Assembly: GCF_003660105.1 (NCBI RefSeq)
Contig: NZ_CP032823.1
Span: 1,054,001-1,118,000 of the forward strand
Direction of reading: 5' to 3'
Length of the DNA stretch: 64,000 bases
Source of the DNA: Aliarcobacter cryaerophilus ATCC 43158
Lineage (GTDB): Bacteria > Campylobacterota > Campylobacteria > Campylobacterales > Arcobacteraceae
Shown: piece by piece, positions 52,043 to 61,470 of the stretch
Numbering within the stretch: the first letter of the stretch is position 1
Layout of the letters: each line of letters starts with the position of its first letter
The notes under the pieces: model-generated
The model's database searches: none
What the model saw: the letters and a program-made list of their open reading frames with translations, nothing else
What the model was told of the DNA's origin: nothing
Position numbers and translations under genes: made by a program

Positions 52043-54619
52043 TTATCTTGAAGTTAAAAGTGTAGTTAAGTGATCAGATGTCACTTGGTGGAAGTTTAGG
52101 TATTTATAAACTCCATCTTTGTTGCTCTCATTTATTTTTTTAGCAACAATTGTCAAATACTCTTCTACAGAAGGTAATCTTCCTAAAAGTGCAGCAACTG
52201 CAGCAACTTCAGCAGAACCTAAATAAACTTTTGAGTTTTTACCAAGTCTGTTATCAAAGTTTCTTGTAGATGTAGAAAATACTGTTGAACCTTCACTTAC
52301 TTGTGCTTGGTTACCCATACATAATGAACATCCTGGAATTTCTATTCTAGCACCTGCTGCTGCAAATGCTGCATAATATCCCTCTTCTGTTAATTGAGCT
52401 TCATCCATTTTTGTAGGAGGTGCAACCCATAATTTTGCTTTAGCAACACCTTCACCTTTTAATACTTCTCCTAAAGCTCTAAATAACCCAATATTTGTCA
52501 TACAAGAACCTACGAATACTTCATCAATATTTTTTGGTCTAGAGTCATCAGCTAAGATTTCACTTAAAGTTGCAACATCATCTGGATCATTTGGACAAGC
52601 TAAAATTGGCTCTTTAATATCATCTAGGTTGATATTGATTGTAGCTAAGTACTCAGCATCAGCATCTGGCTCAAGTAATTTTGGATTTTTAATCCACTCT
52701 TTCATTTTATCAGCTCTTCTTTGAAGTGTTTTAGAATCTTCATAACCCTCTTCAATCATTTTTTCAATTAAAGCTATATTTGAAGATAAATACTCAATAA
52801 TTGGCTCTTTGTTTAATTGAACAGAACAAGCAGCTGCTGATCTTTCAGCTGATGCATCAGATAATTCAAACGCTTGCTCAACTTTTAAGTCTGGTAAACC
52901 TTGAATTTCAACAATTGTTCCAGCAAAAATATTCTTTTTATTTTTCTTAGGAACTGTTAAAAGTCCTTGTTTAATTGCATAATATGGAATTGCATTTACT
53001 AAATCTCTTAAAGTAATACCTGGTTGCATTTTTCCTGAGAATTTAACTAAAACAGACTCTGGCATAGTTAAAGGCATCATACCTGTAACACCTGCGAATG
53101 CTATAAGACCTGATCCAGCTGGGAAAGAAATACCAATTGGGAATCTTGTATGTGAATCTCCACCTGTTCCTACAGTATCTGGTAAACAAAGTCTATTTAA
53201 CCATGAGTGAATAACACCATCACCTGGCTTAAGTGTAACTCCACCTCTTGAATTAATGAAATCTGGTAAAGTATGTCTTAATTTAATATCTGCTGGTTTT
53301 GGATAAGCAGCTGTGTGACAGAATGATTGCATAACCATATCAGCACCAAAAGATAATGCTGCAAGTTCTTTAATCTCATCTCTAGTCATTGGTCCTGTTG
53401 TATCTTGGCTTCCTACAGTAGTTGCAATTGGCTCAACATACATTCCAGGTTTAATACCTTCAACACCACAAGCTTTTCCAACCATTTTTTGTGCTTGAGT
53501 ATAACCTTTACCGTTGTTAGCTGGTTGTTCAGGAGCAATAAATGCAGCTGAAGCTGATAATTTTAAAGCTTCTCTAGCTTTTGCAGTTAGACCTTTTCCA
53601 ATAATTAGTGGAATTCTTCCACCAGCTCTCATCTCATCTGTTAAAGTATTTGGGCTTAATTTAAAAGTAGAAACTACTTTTCCATCTTTTAAAATTTCAC
53701 CTGAATATGGTTTTAATGTAATAACATCTCCAGTTTCAACACTATCAACATTTGCTTCAACTGGTAAACATCCTGAATCTTCTGCTGTGTTAAAGAAAAT
53801 TGGAGCTATGATTGAACCAATTACAACTCCACCTGTTCTTTTATTTGGAACACCTGGAATATCTCTTCCCATGTGCCATTGAACTGAGTTTATTCCTGAT
53901 TTTCTTGAAGATCCAGTTCCAACAACATCACCAACATAAGCCAATGGATGACCTTTTGCTTTTAATTCTTCCATTTTTTCTAAAGGTTTTTCCATTCTTG
54001 ATTGTAACATTGCAGTTGCGTGTAATGGAATATCTGCTCTTGTAAATGCAACAGTTGCAGGAGATAAATCATCAGTATTTGTTTCACCTGGGATTTTGTA
54101 AACTGTTAGAGTAATTTCTTCTTCTAAAGCTGGTTTATTTGTAAACCACTCAGCATTTGCCCATGATTCAATAACTTCTTTAGCTTTTGCATTTCCAGAA
54201 TCCATTAAAGATTTTACATCATTAAATGAGTTATAAACAAGAATAGTATTTTTTAACTCTTTAGCAGCTGCATCTGCAACTTCAGCAACTTTTAATGCTT
54301 CAACAAGTGGTGGTACATTGTACCCTCCCATCATTGTTCCTAAAATTTCAATAGCTTCAACTTTTGAAATAACAGAACATGCAACTTTACCTTGAACTAT
54401 ATCATTTAAGAAAGCAGCTTTTACATAAGCAGCATCATCAACACCTGGATTGATTTTGTTTTTAAATAAATTTAATGCATACTGTGCATCTTCCACTTTA
54501 CTTGCTTTTAAAATCTCTACTAAATCAGCAGCTTGAGCAGCCGTAAGAGCAAGACCTGGTAATCCACCTTCGCTTTGTCTTTGTGCTTCGTGTGCTTTAT
54601 ACTCTTGTAATAAACTCAT
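52043..54619 (-). CDS. acnB: Aconitate hydratase B
   Basis: 858 residues, AcnB layout: N-terminal HEAT-like domain (1-160, YKAHEAQRQ), swivel domain 4 ([37 protein letters not shown]), then domains 1-3 with [20 protein letters not shown] and the cluster Cys residues in [10 protein letters not shown] and GCSLCMGNQ. Interconverts citrate and isocitrate; apo-AcnB can bind mRNA in other bacteria. GGAG site. Its promoter region holds TTGTACAA palindromes. Confidence 0.96.
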   Translation of the reverse strand: MSLLQEYKAHEAQRQSEGGLPGLALTAAQAADLVEILKASKVEDAQYALNLFKNKINPGVDDAAYVKAAFLNDIVQGKVACSVISKVEAIEILGTMMGGYNVPPLVEALKVAEVADAAAKELKNTILVYNSFNDVKSLMDSGNAKAKEVIESWANAEWFTNKPALEEEITLTVYKIPGETNTDDLSPATVAFTRADIPLHATAMLQSRMEKPLEKMEELKAKGHPLAYVGDVVGTGSSRKSGINSVQWHMGRDIPGVPNKRTGGVVIGSIIAPIFFNTAEDSGCLPVEANVDSVETGDVITLKPYSGEILKDGKVVSTFKLSPNTLTDEMRAGGRIPLIIGKGLTAKAREALKLSASAAFIAPEQPANNGKGYTQAQKMVGKACGVEGIKPGMYVEPIATTVGSQDTTGPMTRDEIKELAALSFGADMVMQSFCHTAAYPKPADIKLRHTLPDFINSRGGVTLKPGDGVIHSWLNRLCLPDTVGTGGDSHTRFPIGISFPAGSGLIAFAGVTGMMPLTMPESVLVKFSGKMQPGITLRDLVNAIPYYAIKQGLLTVPKKNKKNIFAGTIVEIQGLPDLKVEQAFELSDASAERSAAACSVQLNKEPIIEYLSSNIALIEKMIEEGYEDSKTLQRRADKMKEWIKNPKLLEPDADAEYLATININLDDIKEPILACPNDPDDVATLSEILADDSRPKNIDEVFVGSCMTNIGLFRALGEVLKGEGVAKAKLWVAPPTKMDEAQLTEEGYYAAFAAAGARIEIPGCSLCMGNQAQVSEGSTVFSTSTRNFDNRLGKNSKVYLGSAEVAAVAALLGRLPSVEEYLTIVAKKINESNKDGVYKYLNFHQVTSDHLTTLLTSR

Positions 54620-54653
54620 TTTTTCTCCTATTAAATTTTAAGAATTTGGGTGA

Positions 54654-54659
54654 ATTATA
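54654..54659 (-). promoter_or_regulatory. -10 box of acnB
   Basis: TATAAT on the minus strand in GATATAATTCACCC, giving a transcript start near 54647 and a leader of about 28 nt. The outermost TTGTACAA (54680-54687) falls at about -33 to -40 relative to that start. Confidence 0.55.
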
Positions 54660-54679
54660 TCACAAAGTTATAAATATCT

Positions 54680-54799
54680 TTGTACAATTATTGTTTATAG
54701 TTGTACAAATTTATATTTTGTAAATAAAAGTTACACTTGTAGTTTATATGAAAAGATTAATAGATTTTAGTACTATAATGTTGTACAATTTATGTACAA
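54680..54799. promoter_or_regulatory. Four TTGTACAA-type palindromes in acnB/M48 divergent region
   Basis: TTGTACAA at 54680-54687, 54701-54708 and 54781-54788, and ATGTACAA at 54792-54799. Start-to-start distances are 21, 80 and 11 bp. The first two flank the acnB promoter upstream side; the third begins 2 nt after the M48 gene -10 box (54774-54779) and so covers its start point. Looks like operators for a dimeric regulator; the protein is unknown. Confidence 0.55.
54774..54779 (+). promoter_or_regulatory. -10 box of M48 lipoprotein gene
   Basis: TATAAT in TAGTACTATAATG, about 90 nt upstream of the ATG at 54868, immediately followed by a TTGTACAA palindrome at the expected transcription start. 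Confidence 0.5.
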
Positions 54800-54867
54800 T
54801 CAGAAATTAAACTATTTTTATACTTTTTTTTGATTAAATAGTAAGATTTTATATTAAAGAGGAAAAA

Positions 54868-55632
54868 ATGAGATATTTTAAAATTGTTATATTTACTACA
54901 TTTGTGGCTATTTTGTTTTCAGCTTGTACGCACAAAACTCCATATACAAACCGTTCACAACTAATTCTTATGTCATCACAAGAAGAGTTGGCTTTAGGTG
55001 AAAAGTCATATAAAGAGTCTTTAAGTGAAGTAAAAGTTATAACGGGTACAAAAGATGCCGCAAGAGTTCAAGCTATTGGACAAAGAATTGCAGTTGCTGC
55101 AAATCAACCAAACTACAAATGGGAATTCAATTTAGTTGATGATAACCAAGCAAATGCTTTTTGTCTTCCTGGTGGAAAAGTTGTTGTATATACAGGGATT
55201 TTACAATATGCTAAGAATGATGACCAATTAGCAACTGTAATATCTCACGAAGTAGCTCATGCACTTGCACGTCATGGAGCTGAAAGAGTAACTCAAGGAA
55301 TGATACAACAAGGTGTTGGACTAATTGGAAGTGTAGCAGTTGCAGCAACAGCTCCACAATATCAAAATGCATTTAATCAAGCTTATGGTTTGGGTTCAAA
55401 TTTGGGAGTTATGCTTCCTTATGGAAGAATGCAAGAGAGTGAAGCTGATGAAATAGGTATTTATCTAATGTATAAATCTGGTTACAATGTAAATGAAGCT
55501 ACTAAATTTTGGGAAAATATGTCTGAAGGGAAAAGTGGAGGAAATGACTTTTTCTCTACACATCCTAGTTCACAAAATAGAACAAAAGATATTCAAACTG
55601 TAATAAATAAGATTGAAAATGAACCAAAATAG
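54868..55632 (+). CDS. M48 family metallopeptidase lipoprotein (LoiP/BepA-like)
   Basis: 254 residues. Lipobox ILFSAC (Cys20). Zinc motif HEVAH at 127-131, with the third ligand Glu in MQESEADEIG near residue 190; NAFCLPGGKVVVYTG is the conserved strand. Such periplasmic zinc proteases handle outer-membrane protein quality control. Short compared with BepA (no TPR part), closer to LoiP/YcaL. GAGGAAAAA site; followed by a strong terminator, so monocistronic. Confidence 0.9.
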   Translation: MRYFKIVIFTTFVAILFSACTHKTPYTNRSQLILMSSQEELALGEKSYKESLSEVKVITGTKDAARVQAIGQRIAVAANQPNYKWEFNLVDDNQANAFCLPGGKVVVYTGILQYAKNDDQLATVISHEVAHALARHGAERVTQGMIQQGVGLIGSVAVAATAPQYQNAFNQAYGLGSNLGVMLPYGRMQESEADEIGIYLMYKSGYNVNEATKFWENMSEGKSGGNDFFSTHPSSQNRTKDIQTVINKIENEPK

Positions 55633-55662
55633 ATAGATTTGTAAAAATCTATCTATTTTTTG
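55627..55662 (+). terminator. Terminator of M48 gene
   Basis: Perfect 14-bp stem AAATAGATAGATTT / AAATCTATCTATTT, loop GTAA, followed by a T run. The stem begins within the last codons of the gene. Confidence 0.72.
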
Positions 55663-55727
55663 TTACATTCAAGTTATATTAAAAAGGTATGATTCTTTAT
55701 ATTAATAAATCGTAGGAGGAATTATTT

Positions 55728-56726
55728 ATGAAAAAGATTATAACAGTTGCCATTTTTAGTGCATTAAGTGTTGGTTCTGTGCTTGCTTCTGATGTTGTGA
55801 AGTTTGATAAAAAACTTATACAAGAAAGAAACAGTATTGGATACAAATATGAAGGGGAAAAACTAGAGTATAAAATTCCAGATGAAAATACAATTCCAAA
55901 TAACCAATTTGGAGATTTAATCAAATATGGAAAAGAGCTAGTAGCTAATACTTATAAGCATATAGGTCCTGAAGTTAAAGATGAAAATATGAGATATGCA
56001 GGAAATAATCTTTCATGTCAAAGTTGTCACTTAGAAGCAGGAACAAAAAAATATTCTTCTCCCTTTGTAGGAATTTATGGAAATTTTCCACAATATAGAC
56101 CTAGAGAGAATGTAATAGGAACTTTAGCAGATAGAATAAATGGCTGCATGGAAAGAAGTATGAATGGAAAATCTCTTCCAAATTCAAGCAAAGAGATGAA
56201 GGCTATGGAAGCTTATATTTATTGGTTAAGTCAAGGTGTTCCAATTGGAGCAAAAGTTGAAGGAACTGGTTTAGCTGAAGTAAATAGAAAAATGATACAA
56301 ACAACAAAAGCTGATCCAGTTAAGGGAAAAGTTGTATATGATGTTCACTGTGCTTCTTGCCATGGAGTAAATGGAGAAGGTATTAAAAATGAAGGTCTTG
56401 CAAATGGTTATTTATATCCTCCACTTTGGGGAAAAGATAGCTACAACAAAGGTGCTGGAATGTACAGAACTTTAAAAGCTATGGATTTTATTAAAGCAAA
56501 TATGCCTTTAGGTGCTACAAAAGAGCATCCAATTTTAACAGATGAAGAGTCATATAATGTAGCTGTTTATATGAATTTAGATGAACACGAAAGACCAGAA
56601 AAAGAAAATAGAGAAAAAGATTTTCCAGATGCAAGTGTTAAAGCTCCTGACACTTATATAGAAGGAAAAGATTCGATTGATAGAAGATTTGGACCATTTG
56701 GACAATTTATCAAAACTAATAAATAA
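55728..56726 (+). CDS. tsdA: TsdA-like diheme cytochrome c (thiosulfate dehydrogenase / tetrathionate reductase)
   Basis: 332 residues, signal peptide ending SVLAS. Heme 1: C97-x2-C100-H101 in LSCQSCHLEAG; heme 2: C208-x2-C211-H212 in CASCHGVNGEG. The TsdA hallmark is the Cys axial ligand, here C140 in INGCMERSMNGKSLP, with FPQYRPRE and YIYWLSQGVPIG around it; M259 (ANMPLG) may ligate heme 2. TsdA joins two thiosulfates to tetrathionate or, in Campylobacter, works mainly in reverse. AGGAGGAATT site. Three signal-transduction genes follow. Confidence 0.85.
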   Translation: MKKIITVAIFSALSVGSVLASDVVKFDKKLIQERNSIGYKYEGEKLEYKIPDENTIPNNQFGDLIKYGKELVANTYKHIGPEVKDENMRYAGNNLSCQSCHLEAGTKKYSSPFVGIYGNFPQYRPRENVIGTLADRINGCMERSMNGKSLPNSSKEMKAMEAYIYWLSQGVPIGAKVEGTGLAEVNRKMIQTTKADPVKGKVVYDVHCASCHGVNGEGIKNEGLANGYLYPPLWGKDSYNKGAGMYRTLKAMDFIKANMPLGATKEHPILTDEESYNVAVYMNLDEHERPEKENREKDFPDASVKAPDTYIEGKDSIDRRFGPFGQFIKTNK

Positions 56727-56741
56727 AAAAGGAGTATCTTT

Positions 56742-57686
56742 ATGATACTTCCTTTTATAAAAAGTTATAAAAAAACTTTTATTTTATTTGCTTTGTTTAT
56801 ATTTACTTTATTATTCTTTTTATATAAATATAACAATATCTTAAATGAAAAAACTTTAGATATTTTTGTGCAAAATCAAGTTCAAATTGTACAAGATGAA
56901 CTAGAAAATCAAAAAAACCAAGCTTTATCTTTAGCTTTAATGTTTTCTAAAAATCAAGATATTATAAATAATTTAGAAAAAAACAACCATATAGAACTAA
57001 AAAAAGAGCTTTTAAAACTCCTAAATATTATAAAAACATATACAAAAAATAGTATAGATATACAAATTCATACAAAAGATTTAGAAGTTTTTACTAGAAG
57101 TTGGGAAGATGTAGATTTTGGACTAAAACTAGATAGTTTTAGAGAAGGACTTGTAAAAGTAAAAAATTCAAATGAGCCTTATGTTTCAACTGAGTTGGGA
57201 AAAAGATTTAATATAAAAGCAATAGCACCAATTTATAACCATAATAACTTATTTATTGGTTCTATTGAAGTAATAGTTGATTTTAATCCACTTATAAATA
57301 GGCTAAAAGGATTAGGTATTGACTCTATGATTTTACTTGAAAAAGATTATTTAAATATTGCAACTTATCATATCAATAATACAAAAATAGAAAATTATGT
57401 TATTTTAAATAGTAGTTTTAGTAAAAATTTACTCGATATTTTAATAAAAAATCCAAACTGCCTTAAAAATGATAGTTTTTATTATGAAACAAATGAAAAA
57501 GTTTTTACTCAAGTTCCTTTAGGAGAGTTTGGAAATAAAAGTGTTGGAATTTTACTTATAAGTTTTGATAAAAATTTTAATAGTTTTCAATACTTACCTA
57601 AATATGACTACTTTGGAGATATAAATATAAAAGAAGATAAAAAAGATTTAAAAGATATTTCTAAAAAAGAGATAATAATTAGATGA
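56742..57686 (+). CDS. Membrane-anchored periplasmic double-Cache sensor protein
   Basis: 314 residues: a short cytosolic tail, one membrane helix (about 11-28) and then a wholly periplasmic domain. The domain begins with a long helix (QIVQDELENQKNQALSLAL) and contains IQIHTKDLEVFTRSWEDVDF, then DSFREGLVKVKNSNEPY and IKAIAPIYNHNNLFIGSIEV, the pattern of double-Cache (dCache_3-like) ligand domains of chemoreceptors. There is no kinase, HAMP or methyl-accepting domain, and no second membrane helix. Ends by overlapping the response-regulator gene by 4 nt, so it probably helps the kinase sense a ligand. Confidence 0.75.
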   Translation: MILPFIKSYKKTFILFALFIFTLLFFLYKYNNILNEKTLDIFVQNQVQIVQDELENQKNQALSLALMFSKNQDIINNLEKNNHIELKKELLKLLNIIKTYTKNSIDIQIHTKDLEVFTRSWEDVDFGLKLDSFREGLVKVKNSNEPYVSTELGKRFNIKAIAPIYNHNNLFIGSIEVIVDFNPLINRLKGLGIDSMILLEKDYLNIATYHINNTKIENYVILNSSFSKNLLDILIKNPNCLKNDSFYYETNEKVFTQVPLGEFGNKSVGILLISFDKNFNSFQYLPKYDYFGDINIKEDKKDLKDISKKEIIIR

Positions 57687-58342
57687 TAAAAATACTACTT
57701 CTTGAAGATGATTATTTATATAAAATTTCAATAAAAGAGTTTTTAGAAGAGCTTGATTTTATGGTTGATGATTTTGATAATGGAGAAGATGCTTTAAATG
57801 CAATTTTCGACAAAAAATATGATTTACTATTACTTGATATTAGAGTTCCTAAAATGGATGGTTTTGAGCTTGTAAAATATGTAAGAGAAGCTTATATTGA
57901 TACCCCAATTATAATTTTAACTTCACTTACAGATATAAAAAATTTAAGTCATGGATACACTTTAGGTTGCAATGATTATATACGAAAACCTTTTGATATG
58001 ATTGAGCTAAAATTTAGAATAGAAGCACTTATAAAAAATCATTTTAATTCAAGTGATGATTGCATAGAGTTAGAACTTGATTTTAAATACAACATAAAAA
58101 AATCTTTACTTTATAAAGGTGATAATATAGTAGATTTATCATCTAAAGAGCTTGAACTTGTAGCATTTTTGGTTCAAAATAGAGGATTCTTTAGTTCTAT
58201 TGAAAGCTTACATGAAAATGTTTGGGAAAATAAAGATATAAGCTATGCAGATATTAGAATGTGTATTAAACGAGTTAGAGAAAAAACCAACAAAGATTTT
58301 ATAAAAACAAAGAGATTTTTGGGATATAAAATTGATAAATAG
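57683..58342 (+). CDS. OmpR-family response regulator
   Basis: 219 residues. Receiver: acidic LLLEDD (residues 5-10), phospho-acceptor D52 in LLLLDIRVPKMDG, T/S in IILTSLT and K in DYIRKPFD. C-terminal winged helix (about 125-219) with VDLSSKELELVAFLV, WENKDISYADIRMCIKRVREKT. Transcription factor controlled by the kinase downstream; a plausible target is the tsdA operon itself. ATG overlaps the Cache gene end. Confidence 0.9.
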   Translation: MIKILLLEDDYLYKISIKEFLEELDFMVDDFDNGEDALNAIFDKKYDLLLLDIRVPKMDGFELVKYVREAYIDTPIIILTSLTDIKNLSHGYTLGCNDYIRKPFDMIELKFRIEALIKNHFNSSDDCIELELDFKYNIKKSLLYKGDNIVDLSSKELELVAFLVQNRGFFSSIESLHENVWENKDISYADIRMCIKRVREKTNKDFIKTKRFLGYKIDK

Positions 58343-59474
58343 AAAATCTGAACTAAAATATATTGTAATTCAAGTAATCATAAGCCTTTTAATAGCATTT
58401 ATTCCAATATATTTTTATATAGATGCAACTATAAAAAATCAAGATATAAAAGATAGGATAGATTTACAAAACTATTCAAATCAAATCTTTTTAAAAATAG
58501 AGAATTTTGAGAAACAAAATAGTAATATTTTTTACTATCCAAGATCAAATATATATTTCTCTTCAATCTTTGATAAAAATAGAAATGAGATATTTGCTTC
58601 AAATAACTCTTTAATCTTTTTTGATGAAGATTTTAAAATTTTTAGTGATAAGTTTTGTTATAAAAAAAGTTTAGAAGCAAATATTTTAGATGCTTCATCT
58701 TTGATTGTTTGTAAAAACATTGATTATAGTGAAGTTATTTATAATGCTTTAATTCTTCTTTTAATAGTTACATTTTTTATCTTTTTACTCTCATTTTTTG
58801 TTATAAAACAGAGTATTGAACCATATAAAAAATTAAATGTATATCTTGATGAGTTCTTAAAAGATGCAATGCATGAGCTAAAAACTCCAATAGGAGTCGC
58901 AAGAATAAATACAGATATGCTAGCAATGAGAATAAAAAATGATAAAAATATTTTAAGAATAAAATCAGCTCTTAAAAATATGACTATTATATATGAAGAT
59001 TTAGAGTATTATATGCAACAAAATGAGGTAAAAGAGCTAAAAACCAACATAAATATCTCTTTATTTTTGGAAAAAAGAGTCGAGTTTTTTAATGATTTAG
59101 CAGTAAGCAAAGATATAACTTTTTACAAGAGTATAGAACCAAATATAGAGATTTTTTTTAATGAAATAGAGGCTTTTAGATTGATTGATAATAATCTTTC
59201 AAATGCTATAAAATACTCAAAAAATAGTTCAAATATCTATGTAAGTTTAAAAAAAGAGGAAAATAGTATAAAACTAATTTTCAAAGATGAAGGCATTGGA
59301 ATAAAAGATACTAGTACAATTTTTGAAAGATATTATAGAGGTGATAAAATTACAGGTGGTTTTGGAATAGGTCTTAGTATTGTAAAAAATATTTGTCTAA
59401 AAAACAGTATAAAAATAGATGTTGTTTCAAAAGAAAACTTTGGAACAACTTTCATATATACATTTAATTTGTAG
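58332..59474 (+). CDS. Sensor histidine kinase
   Basis: 380 residues. TM1 about 10-30, a small periplasmic part (31-137), TM2 about 138-158, no clear HAMP. H box DAMHELKTPIGVARINT with H181, N box LIDNNLSNAIKYS, D/F and G boxes FKDEGIGIKD and GGFGIGLSIVKN. Start is TTG at 58332, overlapping the regulator gene by 11 nt. The periplasmic part of about 105 residues has no clear ligand fold; a Cys pair (C109, C127) may matter. Convergent with gdx, overlapping it by 11 nt. Confidence 0.9.
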   Translation: MINRKSELKYIVIQVIISLLIAFIPIYFYIDATIKNQDIKDRIDLQNYSNQIFLKIENFEKQNSNIFYYPRSNIYFSSIFDKNRNEIFASNNSLIFFDEDFKIFSDKFCYKKSLEANILDASSLIVCKNIDYSEVIYNALILLLIVTFFIFLLSFFVIKQSIEPYKKLNVYLDEFLKDAMHELKTPIGVARINTDMLAMRIKNDKNILRIKSALKNMTIIYEDLEYYMQQNEVKELKTNINISLFLEKRVEFFNDLAVSKDITFYKSIEPNIEIFFNEIEAFRLIDNNLSNAIKYSKNSSNIYVSLKKEENSIKLIFKDEGIGIKDTSTIFERYYRGDKITGGFGIGLSIVKNICLKNSIKIDVVSKENFGTTFIYTFNL

Positions 59475-59781
59475 TTATTTTTAGACCAATAATTCCTAGA
59501 AGAATAAATAAAATACTTACAACTCTTATCAAATTCATAGACTCACCAAACAAAAATATTCCAGCAATAACAGTCCCAATAGTTCCAATTCCAACCCAAA
59601 TAGCATATGCAGTTCCTAAAGGAAGAGATTTTAAAGCAAGACTAAGAAGATAAAAACTTATAAACATAGTAATAATAGTAATTATACTAGGAGTTAATTT
59701 TGTAAAACCCTCACTATATTTTAAACCAATAGCCCAAGCTATTTCAAATAATCCAGCTAAAAACAGTATTATCCAACTCAT
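59464..59781 (-). CDS. gdx: SMR-family guanidinium exporter Gdx (SugE)
   Basis: 105 residues with four membrane helices. MSWIILFLAGLFEIAWAIGLKYSEG, with the central Glu14, and KSLPLGTAYAIWVGIGTIG and FGESMNLIRVVSILFILLGIIGLK follow SugE/Gdx almost residue for residue, rather than EmrE. Gdx exchanges guanidinium for protons. The guanidine-II riboswitch in its leader makes guanidinium export the clear function. AAAGG at 59792-59788 lies 6 nt before the ATG. Confidence 0.93.
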   Translation of the reverse strand: MSWIILFLAGLFEIAWAIGLKYSEGFTKLTPSIITIITMFISFYLLSLALKSLPLGTAYAIWVGIGTIGTVIAGIFLFGESMNLIRVVSILFILLGIIGLKITTN

Positions 59782-59803
59782 AAAAAACCTTTATTTGAAA
59801 ATT

Positions 59804-59845
59804 GAGGCCGTCCTCTGTTGAGTAAAGAGGCTAGGTCGTCCTAGC
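59804..59845 (-). promoter_or_regulatory. Guanidine-II (mini-ykkC) riboswitch
   Basis: On the minus strand, hairpin P1 is GCTAGG-ACGA-CCTAGC (59845-59830) and hairpin P2 is GAGG-ACGG-CCTC (59815-59804), both with ACGR tetraloops, joined by a 14-nt linker. This is the guanidine-II pattern: two ACGR loops each binding guanidinium. The linker UCUUUA (59828-59823) can pair with the UAAAGG of the ribosome binding site, and CCTCT (59830-59826) with AGAGG (59816-59812), giving an off-state structure. Gene just downstream is gdx. Confidence 0.9.
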
Positions 59846-59910
59846 TTTTAAGAAGTCCATTTTATAATCTTTTAGATAAAATACTCTTAAAATAAATAAA
59901 AGGATTTTAT

Positions 59911-60792
59911 TTGAATGAACGAGTAAATGCCCATATTATGATATTAATAGCAACTATTTTAATAGCTGGTTCATTCTTAGCTTCACAAAAATTGTCAAGT
60001 ATAATTGATCCAATATCTTTGACTCTATTAAGATTTATTTTAGCTCTTATATTTTTATCTCCAATAGTTATTTTCAACAAAAATAGACTAAAAGAAGTAA
60101 TAAAAGTAGTTCCAAAAGCTATGATTGTAAGCCTTGTATATACTTTATATTTTATAGGAATGCTAAAAGCTTTAGAAGATACTACAGTTTTAAATAGTGG
60201 AGCTATTTATACTTTAGTTCCTTTGATGACTGCTATTTTATGTATCTTTTTCTTTAAAGAAAAAATTGCTTTAAAACAACTATTTATTTATTTTTTAGGA
60301 ATAATTTCAACTTGCATTGTTGTATTTAATGCAGATTTAAATCTATTTTTATCTCTATCACTAAACAATGGAGATATTGTCTTTCTACTTGCTTCATTTT
60401 CTATGGCATTGTATCCTGTATTTATAAAGCTTTTATATAGTAAAAAAGATGAATTACTTGTTTTAGTTTTTGCTACACTAATTGGTGGAATTATTTGGAT
60501 GAGTTTAACTATGCAAATTTTAAATATTCCTTATGAATGGAATAAGTTGGATCTAAATCACATATATTTACTTTTGTATTTAGTAATAGGAACAACAATA
60601 ATCACACTATTTTTATATCAAAAAGCAACTTTAGTTTTAGGTGCAAAAAAAGTTATGGCATATATTTATCTAAGCCCTGCTTTGGTTGCTATTATAATGT
60701 TTTTATTTGAAGGATATACTATTTCATTTGGAGTTTTTATTGGGATTTTATTATCAACTTTTGCTACAATTATAATTTTACGACAAAAATAG
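59911..60792 (+). CDS. EamA/DMT-family transporter
   Basis: 293 residues with about ten hydrophobic helices and two EamA halves (starting near ILIATILIAGSFLASQKL and GDIVFLLASFSMALYPVF). The second half retains the family GAKKVMAYIYLSPALVAI block. Exports an unknown metabolite, perhaps an amino acid or nucleoside. The start is TTG at 59911 with AAAGGA 6 nt upstream; an ATG 4 nt later is out of frame. Divergent from gdx, sharing its leader region, and followed by the PEBP gene after 11 nt. Confidence 0.85.
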   Translation: MNERVNAHIMILIATILIAGSFLASQKLSSIIDPISLTLLRFILALIFLSPIVIFNKNRLKEVIKVVPKAMIVSLVYTLYFIGMLKALEDTTVLNSGAIYTLVPLMTAILCIFFFKEKIALKQLFIYFLGIISTCIVVFNADLNLFLSLSLNNGDIVFLLASFSMALYPVFIKLLYSKKDELLVLVFATLIGGIIWMSLTMQILNIPYEWNKLDLNHIYLLLYLVIGTTIITLFLYQKATLVLGAKKVMAYIYLSPALVAIIMFLFEGYTISFGVFIGILLSTFATIIILRQK

Positions 60793-60803
60793 GAGAATAA
60801 AAA

Positions 60804-61328
60804 ATGAAAAAAACAGTATTAAGTTTAACTCTTTTTGTAAGCTTCATCTTTGCAGATAACTTTACACTAAAAAGTAATACATTAAAAGGTCAATTAACAC
60901 AAAAACAGGTTTTTAATGGTTTTGGATGTAGTGGAGAAAATATTTCTCCAGAGTTATCTTGGGAAAATTATCCAAAAGATACAAAATCATTTGCAATTAC
61001 AGTTTATGACCCAGATGCACCAACTGGTTCAGGATGGTGGCATTGGATAGTTTTTAATATTCCAAAAAACAATACAAATCTACCAGAAGGTTTTGGAAAT
61101 ATTGAGCAAAAAAATGTTATTCAAAGTATAACAGATTTTGGAAAAAGTGGTTTTGGAGGAGCTTGCCCACCAATTGGAGATAAAGCACATAAATATATTT
61201 TTACTGTTCATGCACTTGATATTGAAAATTTAGGTTTAGATAAAAACTCTACTCCTGCACTTGTTGGATATATGCTAAACTCACATACAATAGCTAAAGC
61301 TTCAATAATCTCATATTATAAGAGATGA
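60804..61328 (+). CDS. YbhB/YbcL-type phosphatidylethanolamine-binding-like protein
   Basis: 174 residues with a signal peptide (ends FIFA), so periplasmic. PEBP family: FGCSGENISPELSWENYPKDTKSF, VYDPDAPTGSGWWHWIVFNIP, GACPPIGDKAHKYIFTVHALD and SHTIAKASIISYY. Ligand and role are unknown in bacteria. AGGAG site. The following 142 nt to comEC (61329-61470) hold no supported gene. Confidence 0.88.
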   Translation: MKKTVLSLTLFVSFIFADNFTLKSNTLKGQLTQKQVFNGFGCSGENISPELSWENYPKDTKSFAITVYDPDAPTGSGWWHWIVFNIPKNNTNLPEGFGNIEQKNVIQSITDFGKSGFGGACPPIGDKAHKYIFTVHALDIENLGLDKNSTPALVGYMLNSHTIAKASIISYYKR

Positions 61329-61470
61329 AATTACTAAAATCTACTTTTGATAAAATCTTTAAAGGTTTCAAAAAGTAGGTTTTGTGATTTTTCTTTATTG
61401 TAAATCAAATAGCCACAAATAATACATATTATTGAAAAAATGAGAAGAGTTAAATTTTTATTTTAAAAAA

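Noticed and set aside
53514-53882. Open frame of 122 codons on the plus strand opposite acnB
   Set aside because: It is the mirror of a long, well-conserved acnB frame, has no ribosome binding site and its translation shows no family pattern.
61329-61470. Short hydrophobic frame on the minus strand after comEC (LLIFSIICIICGYLIYNKEK-like)
   Set aside because: Looks protein-like, but no ATG, GTG or TTG lies ahead of the hydrophobic part and there is no ribosome binding site; perhaps a decayed gene end.
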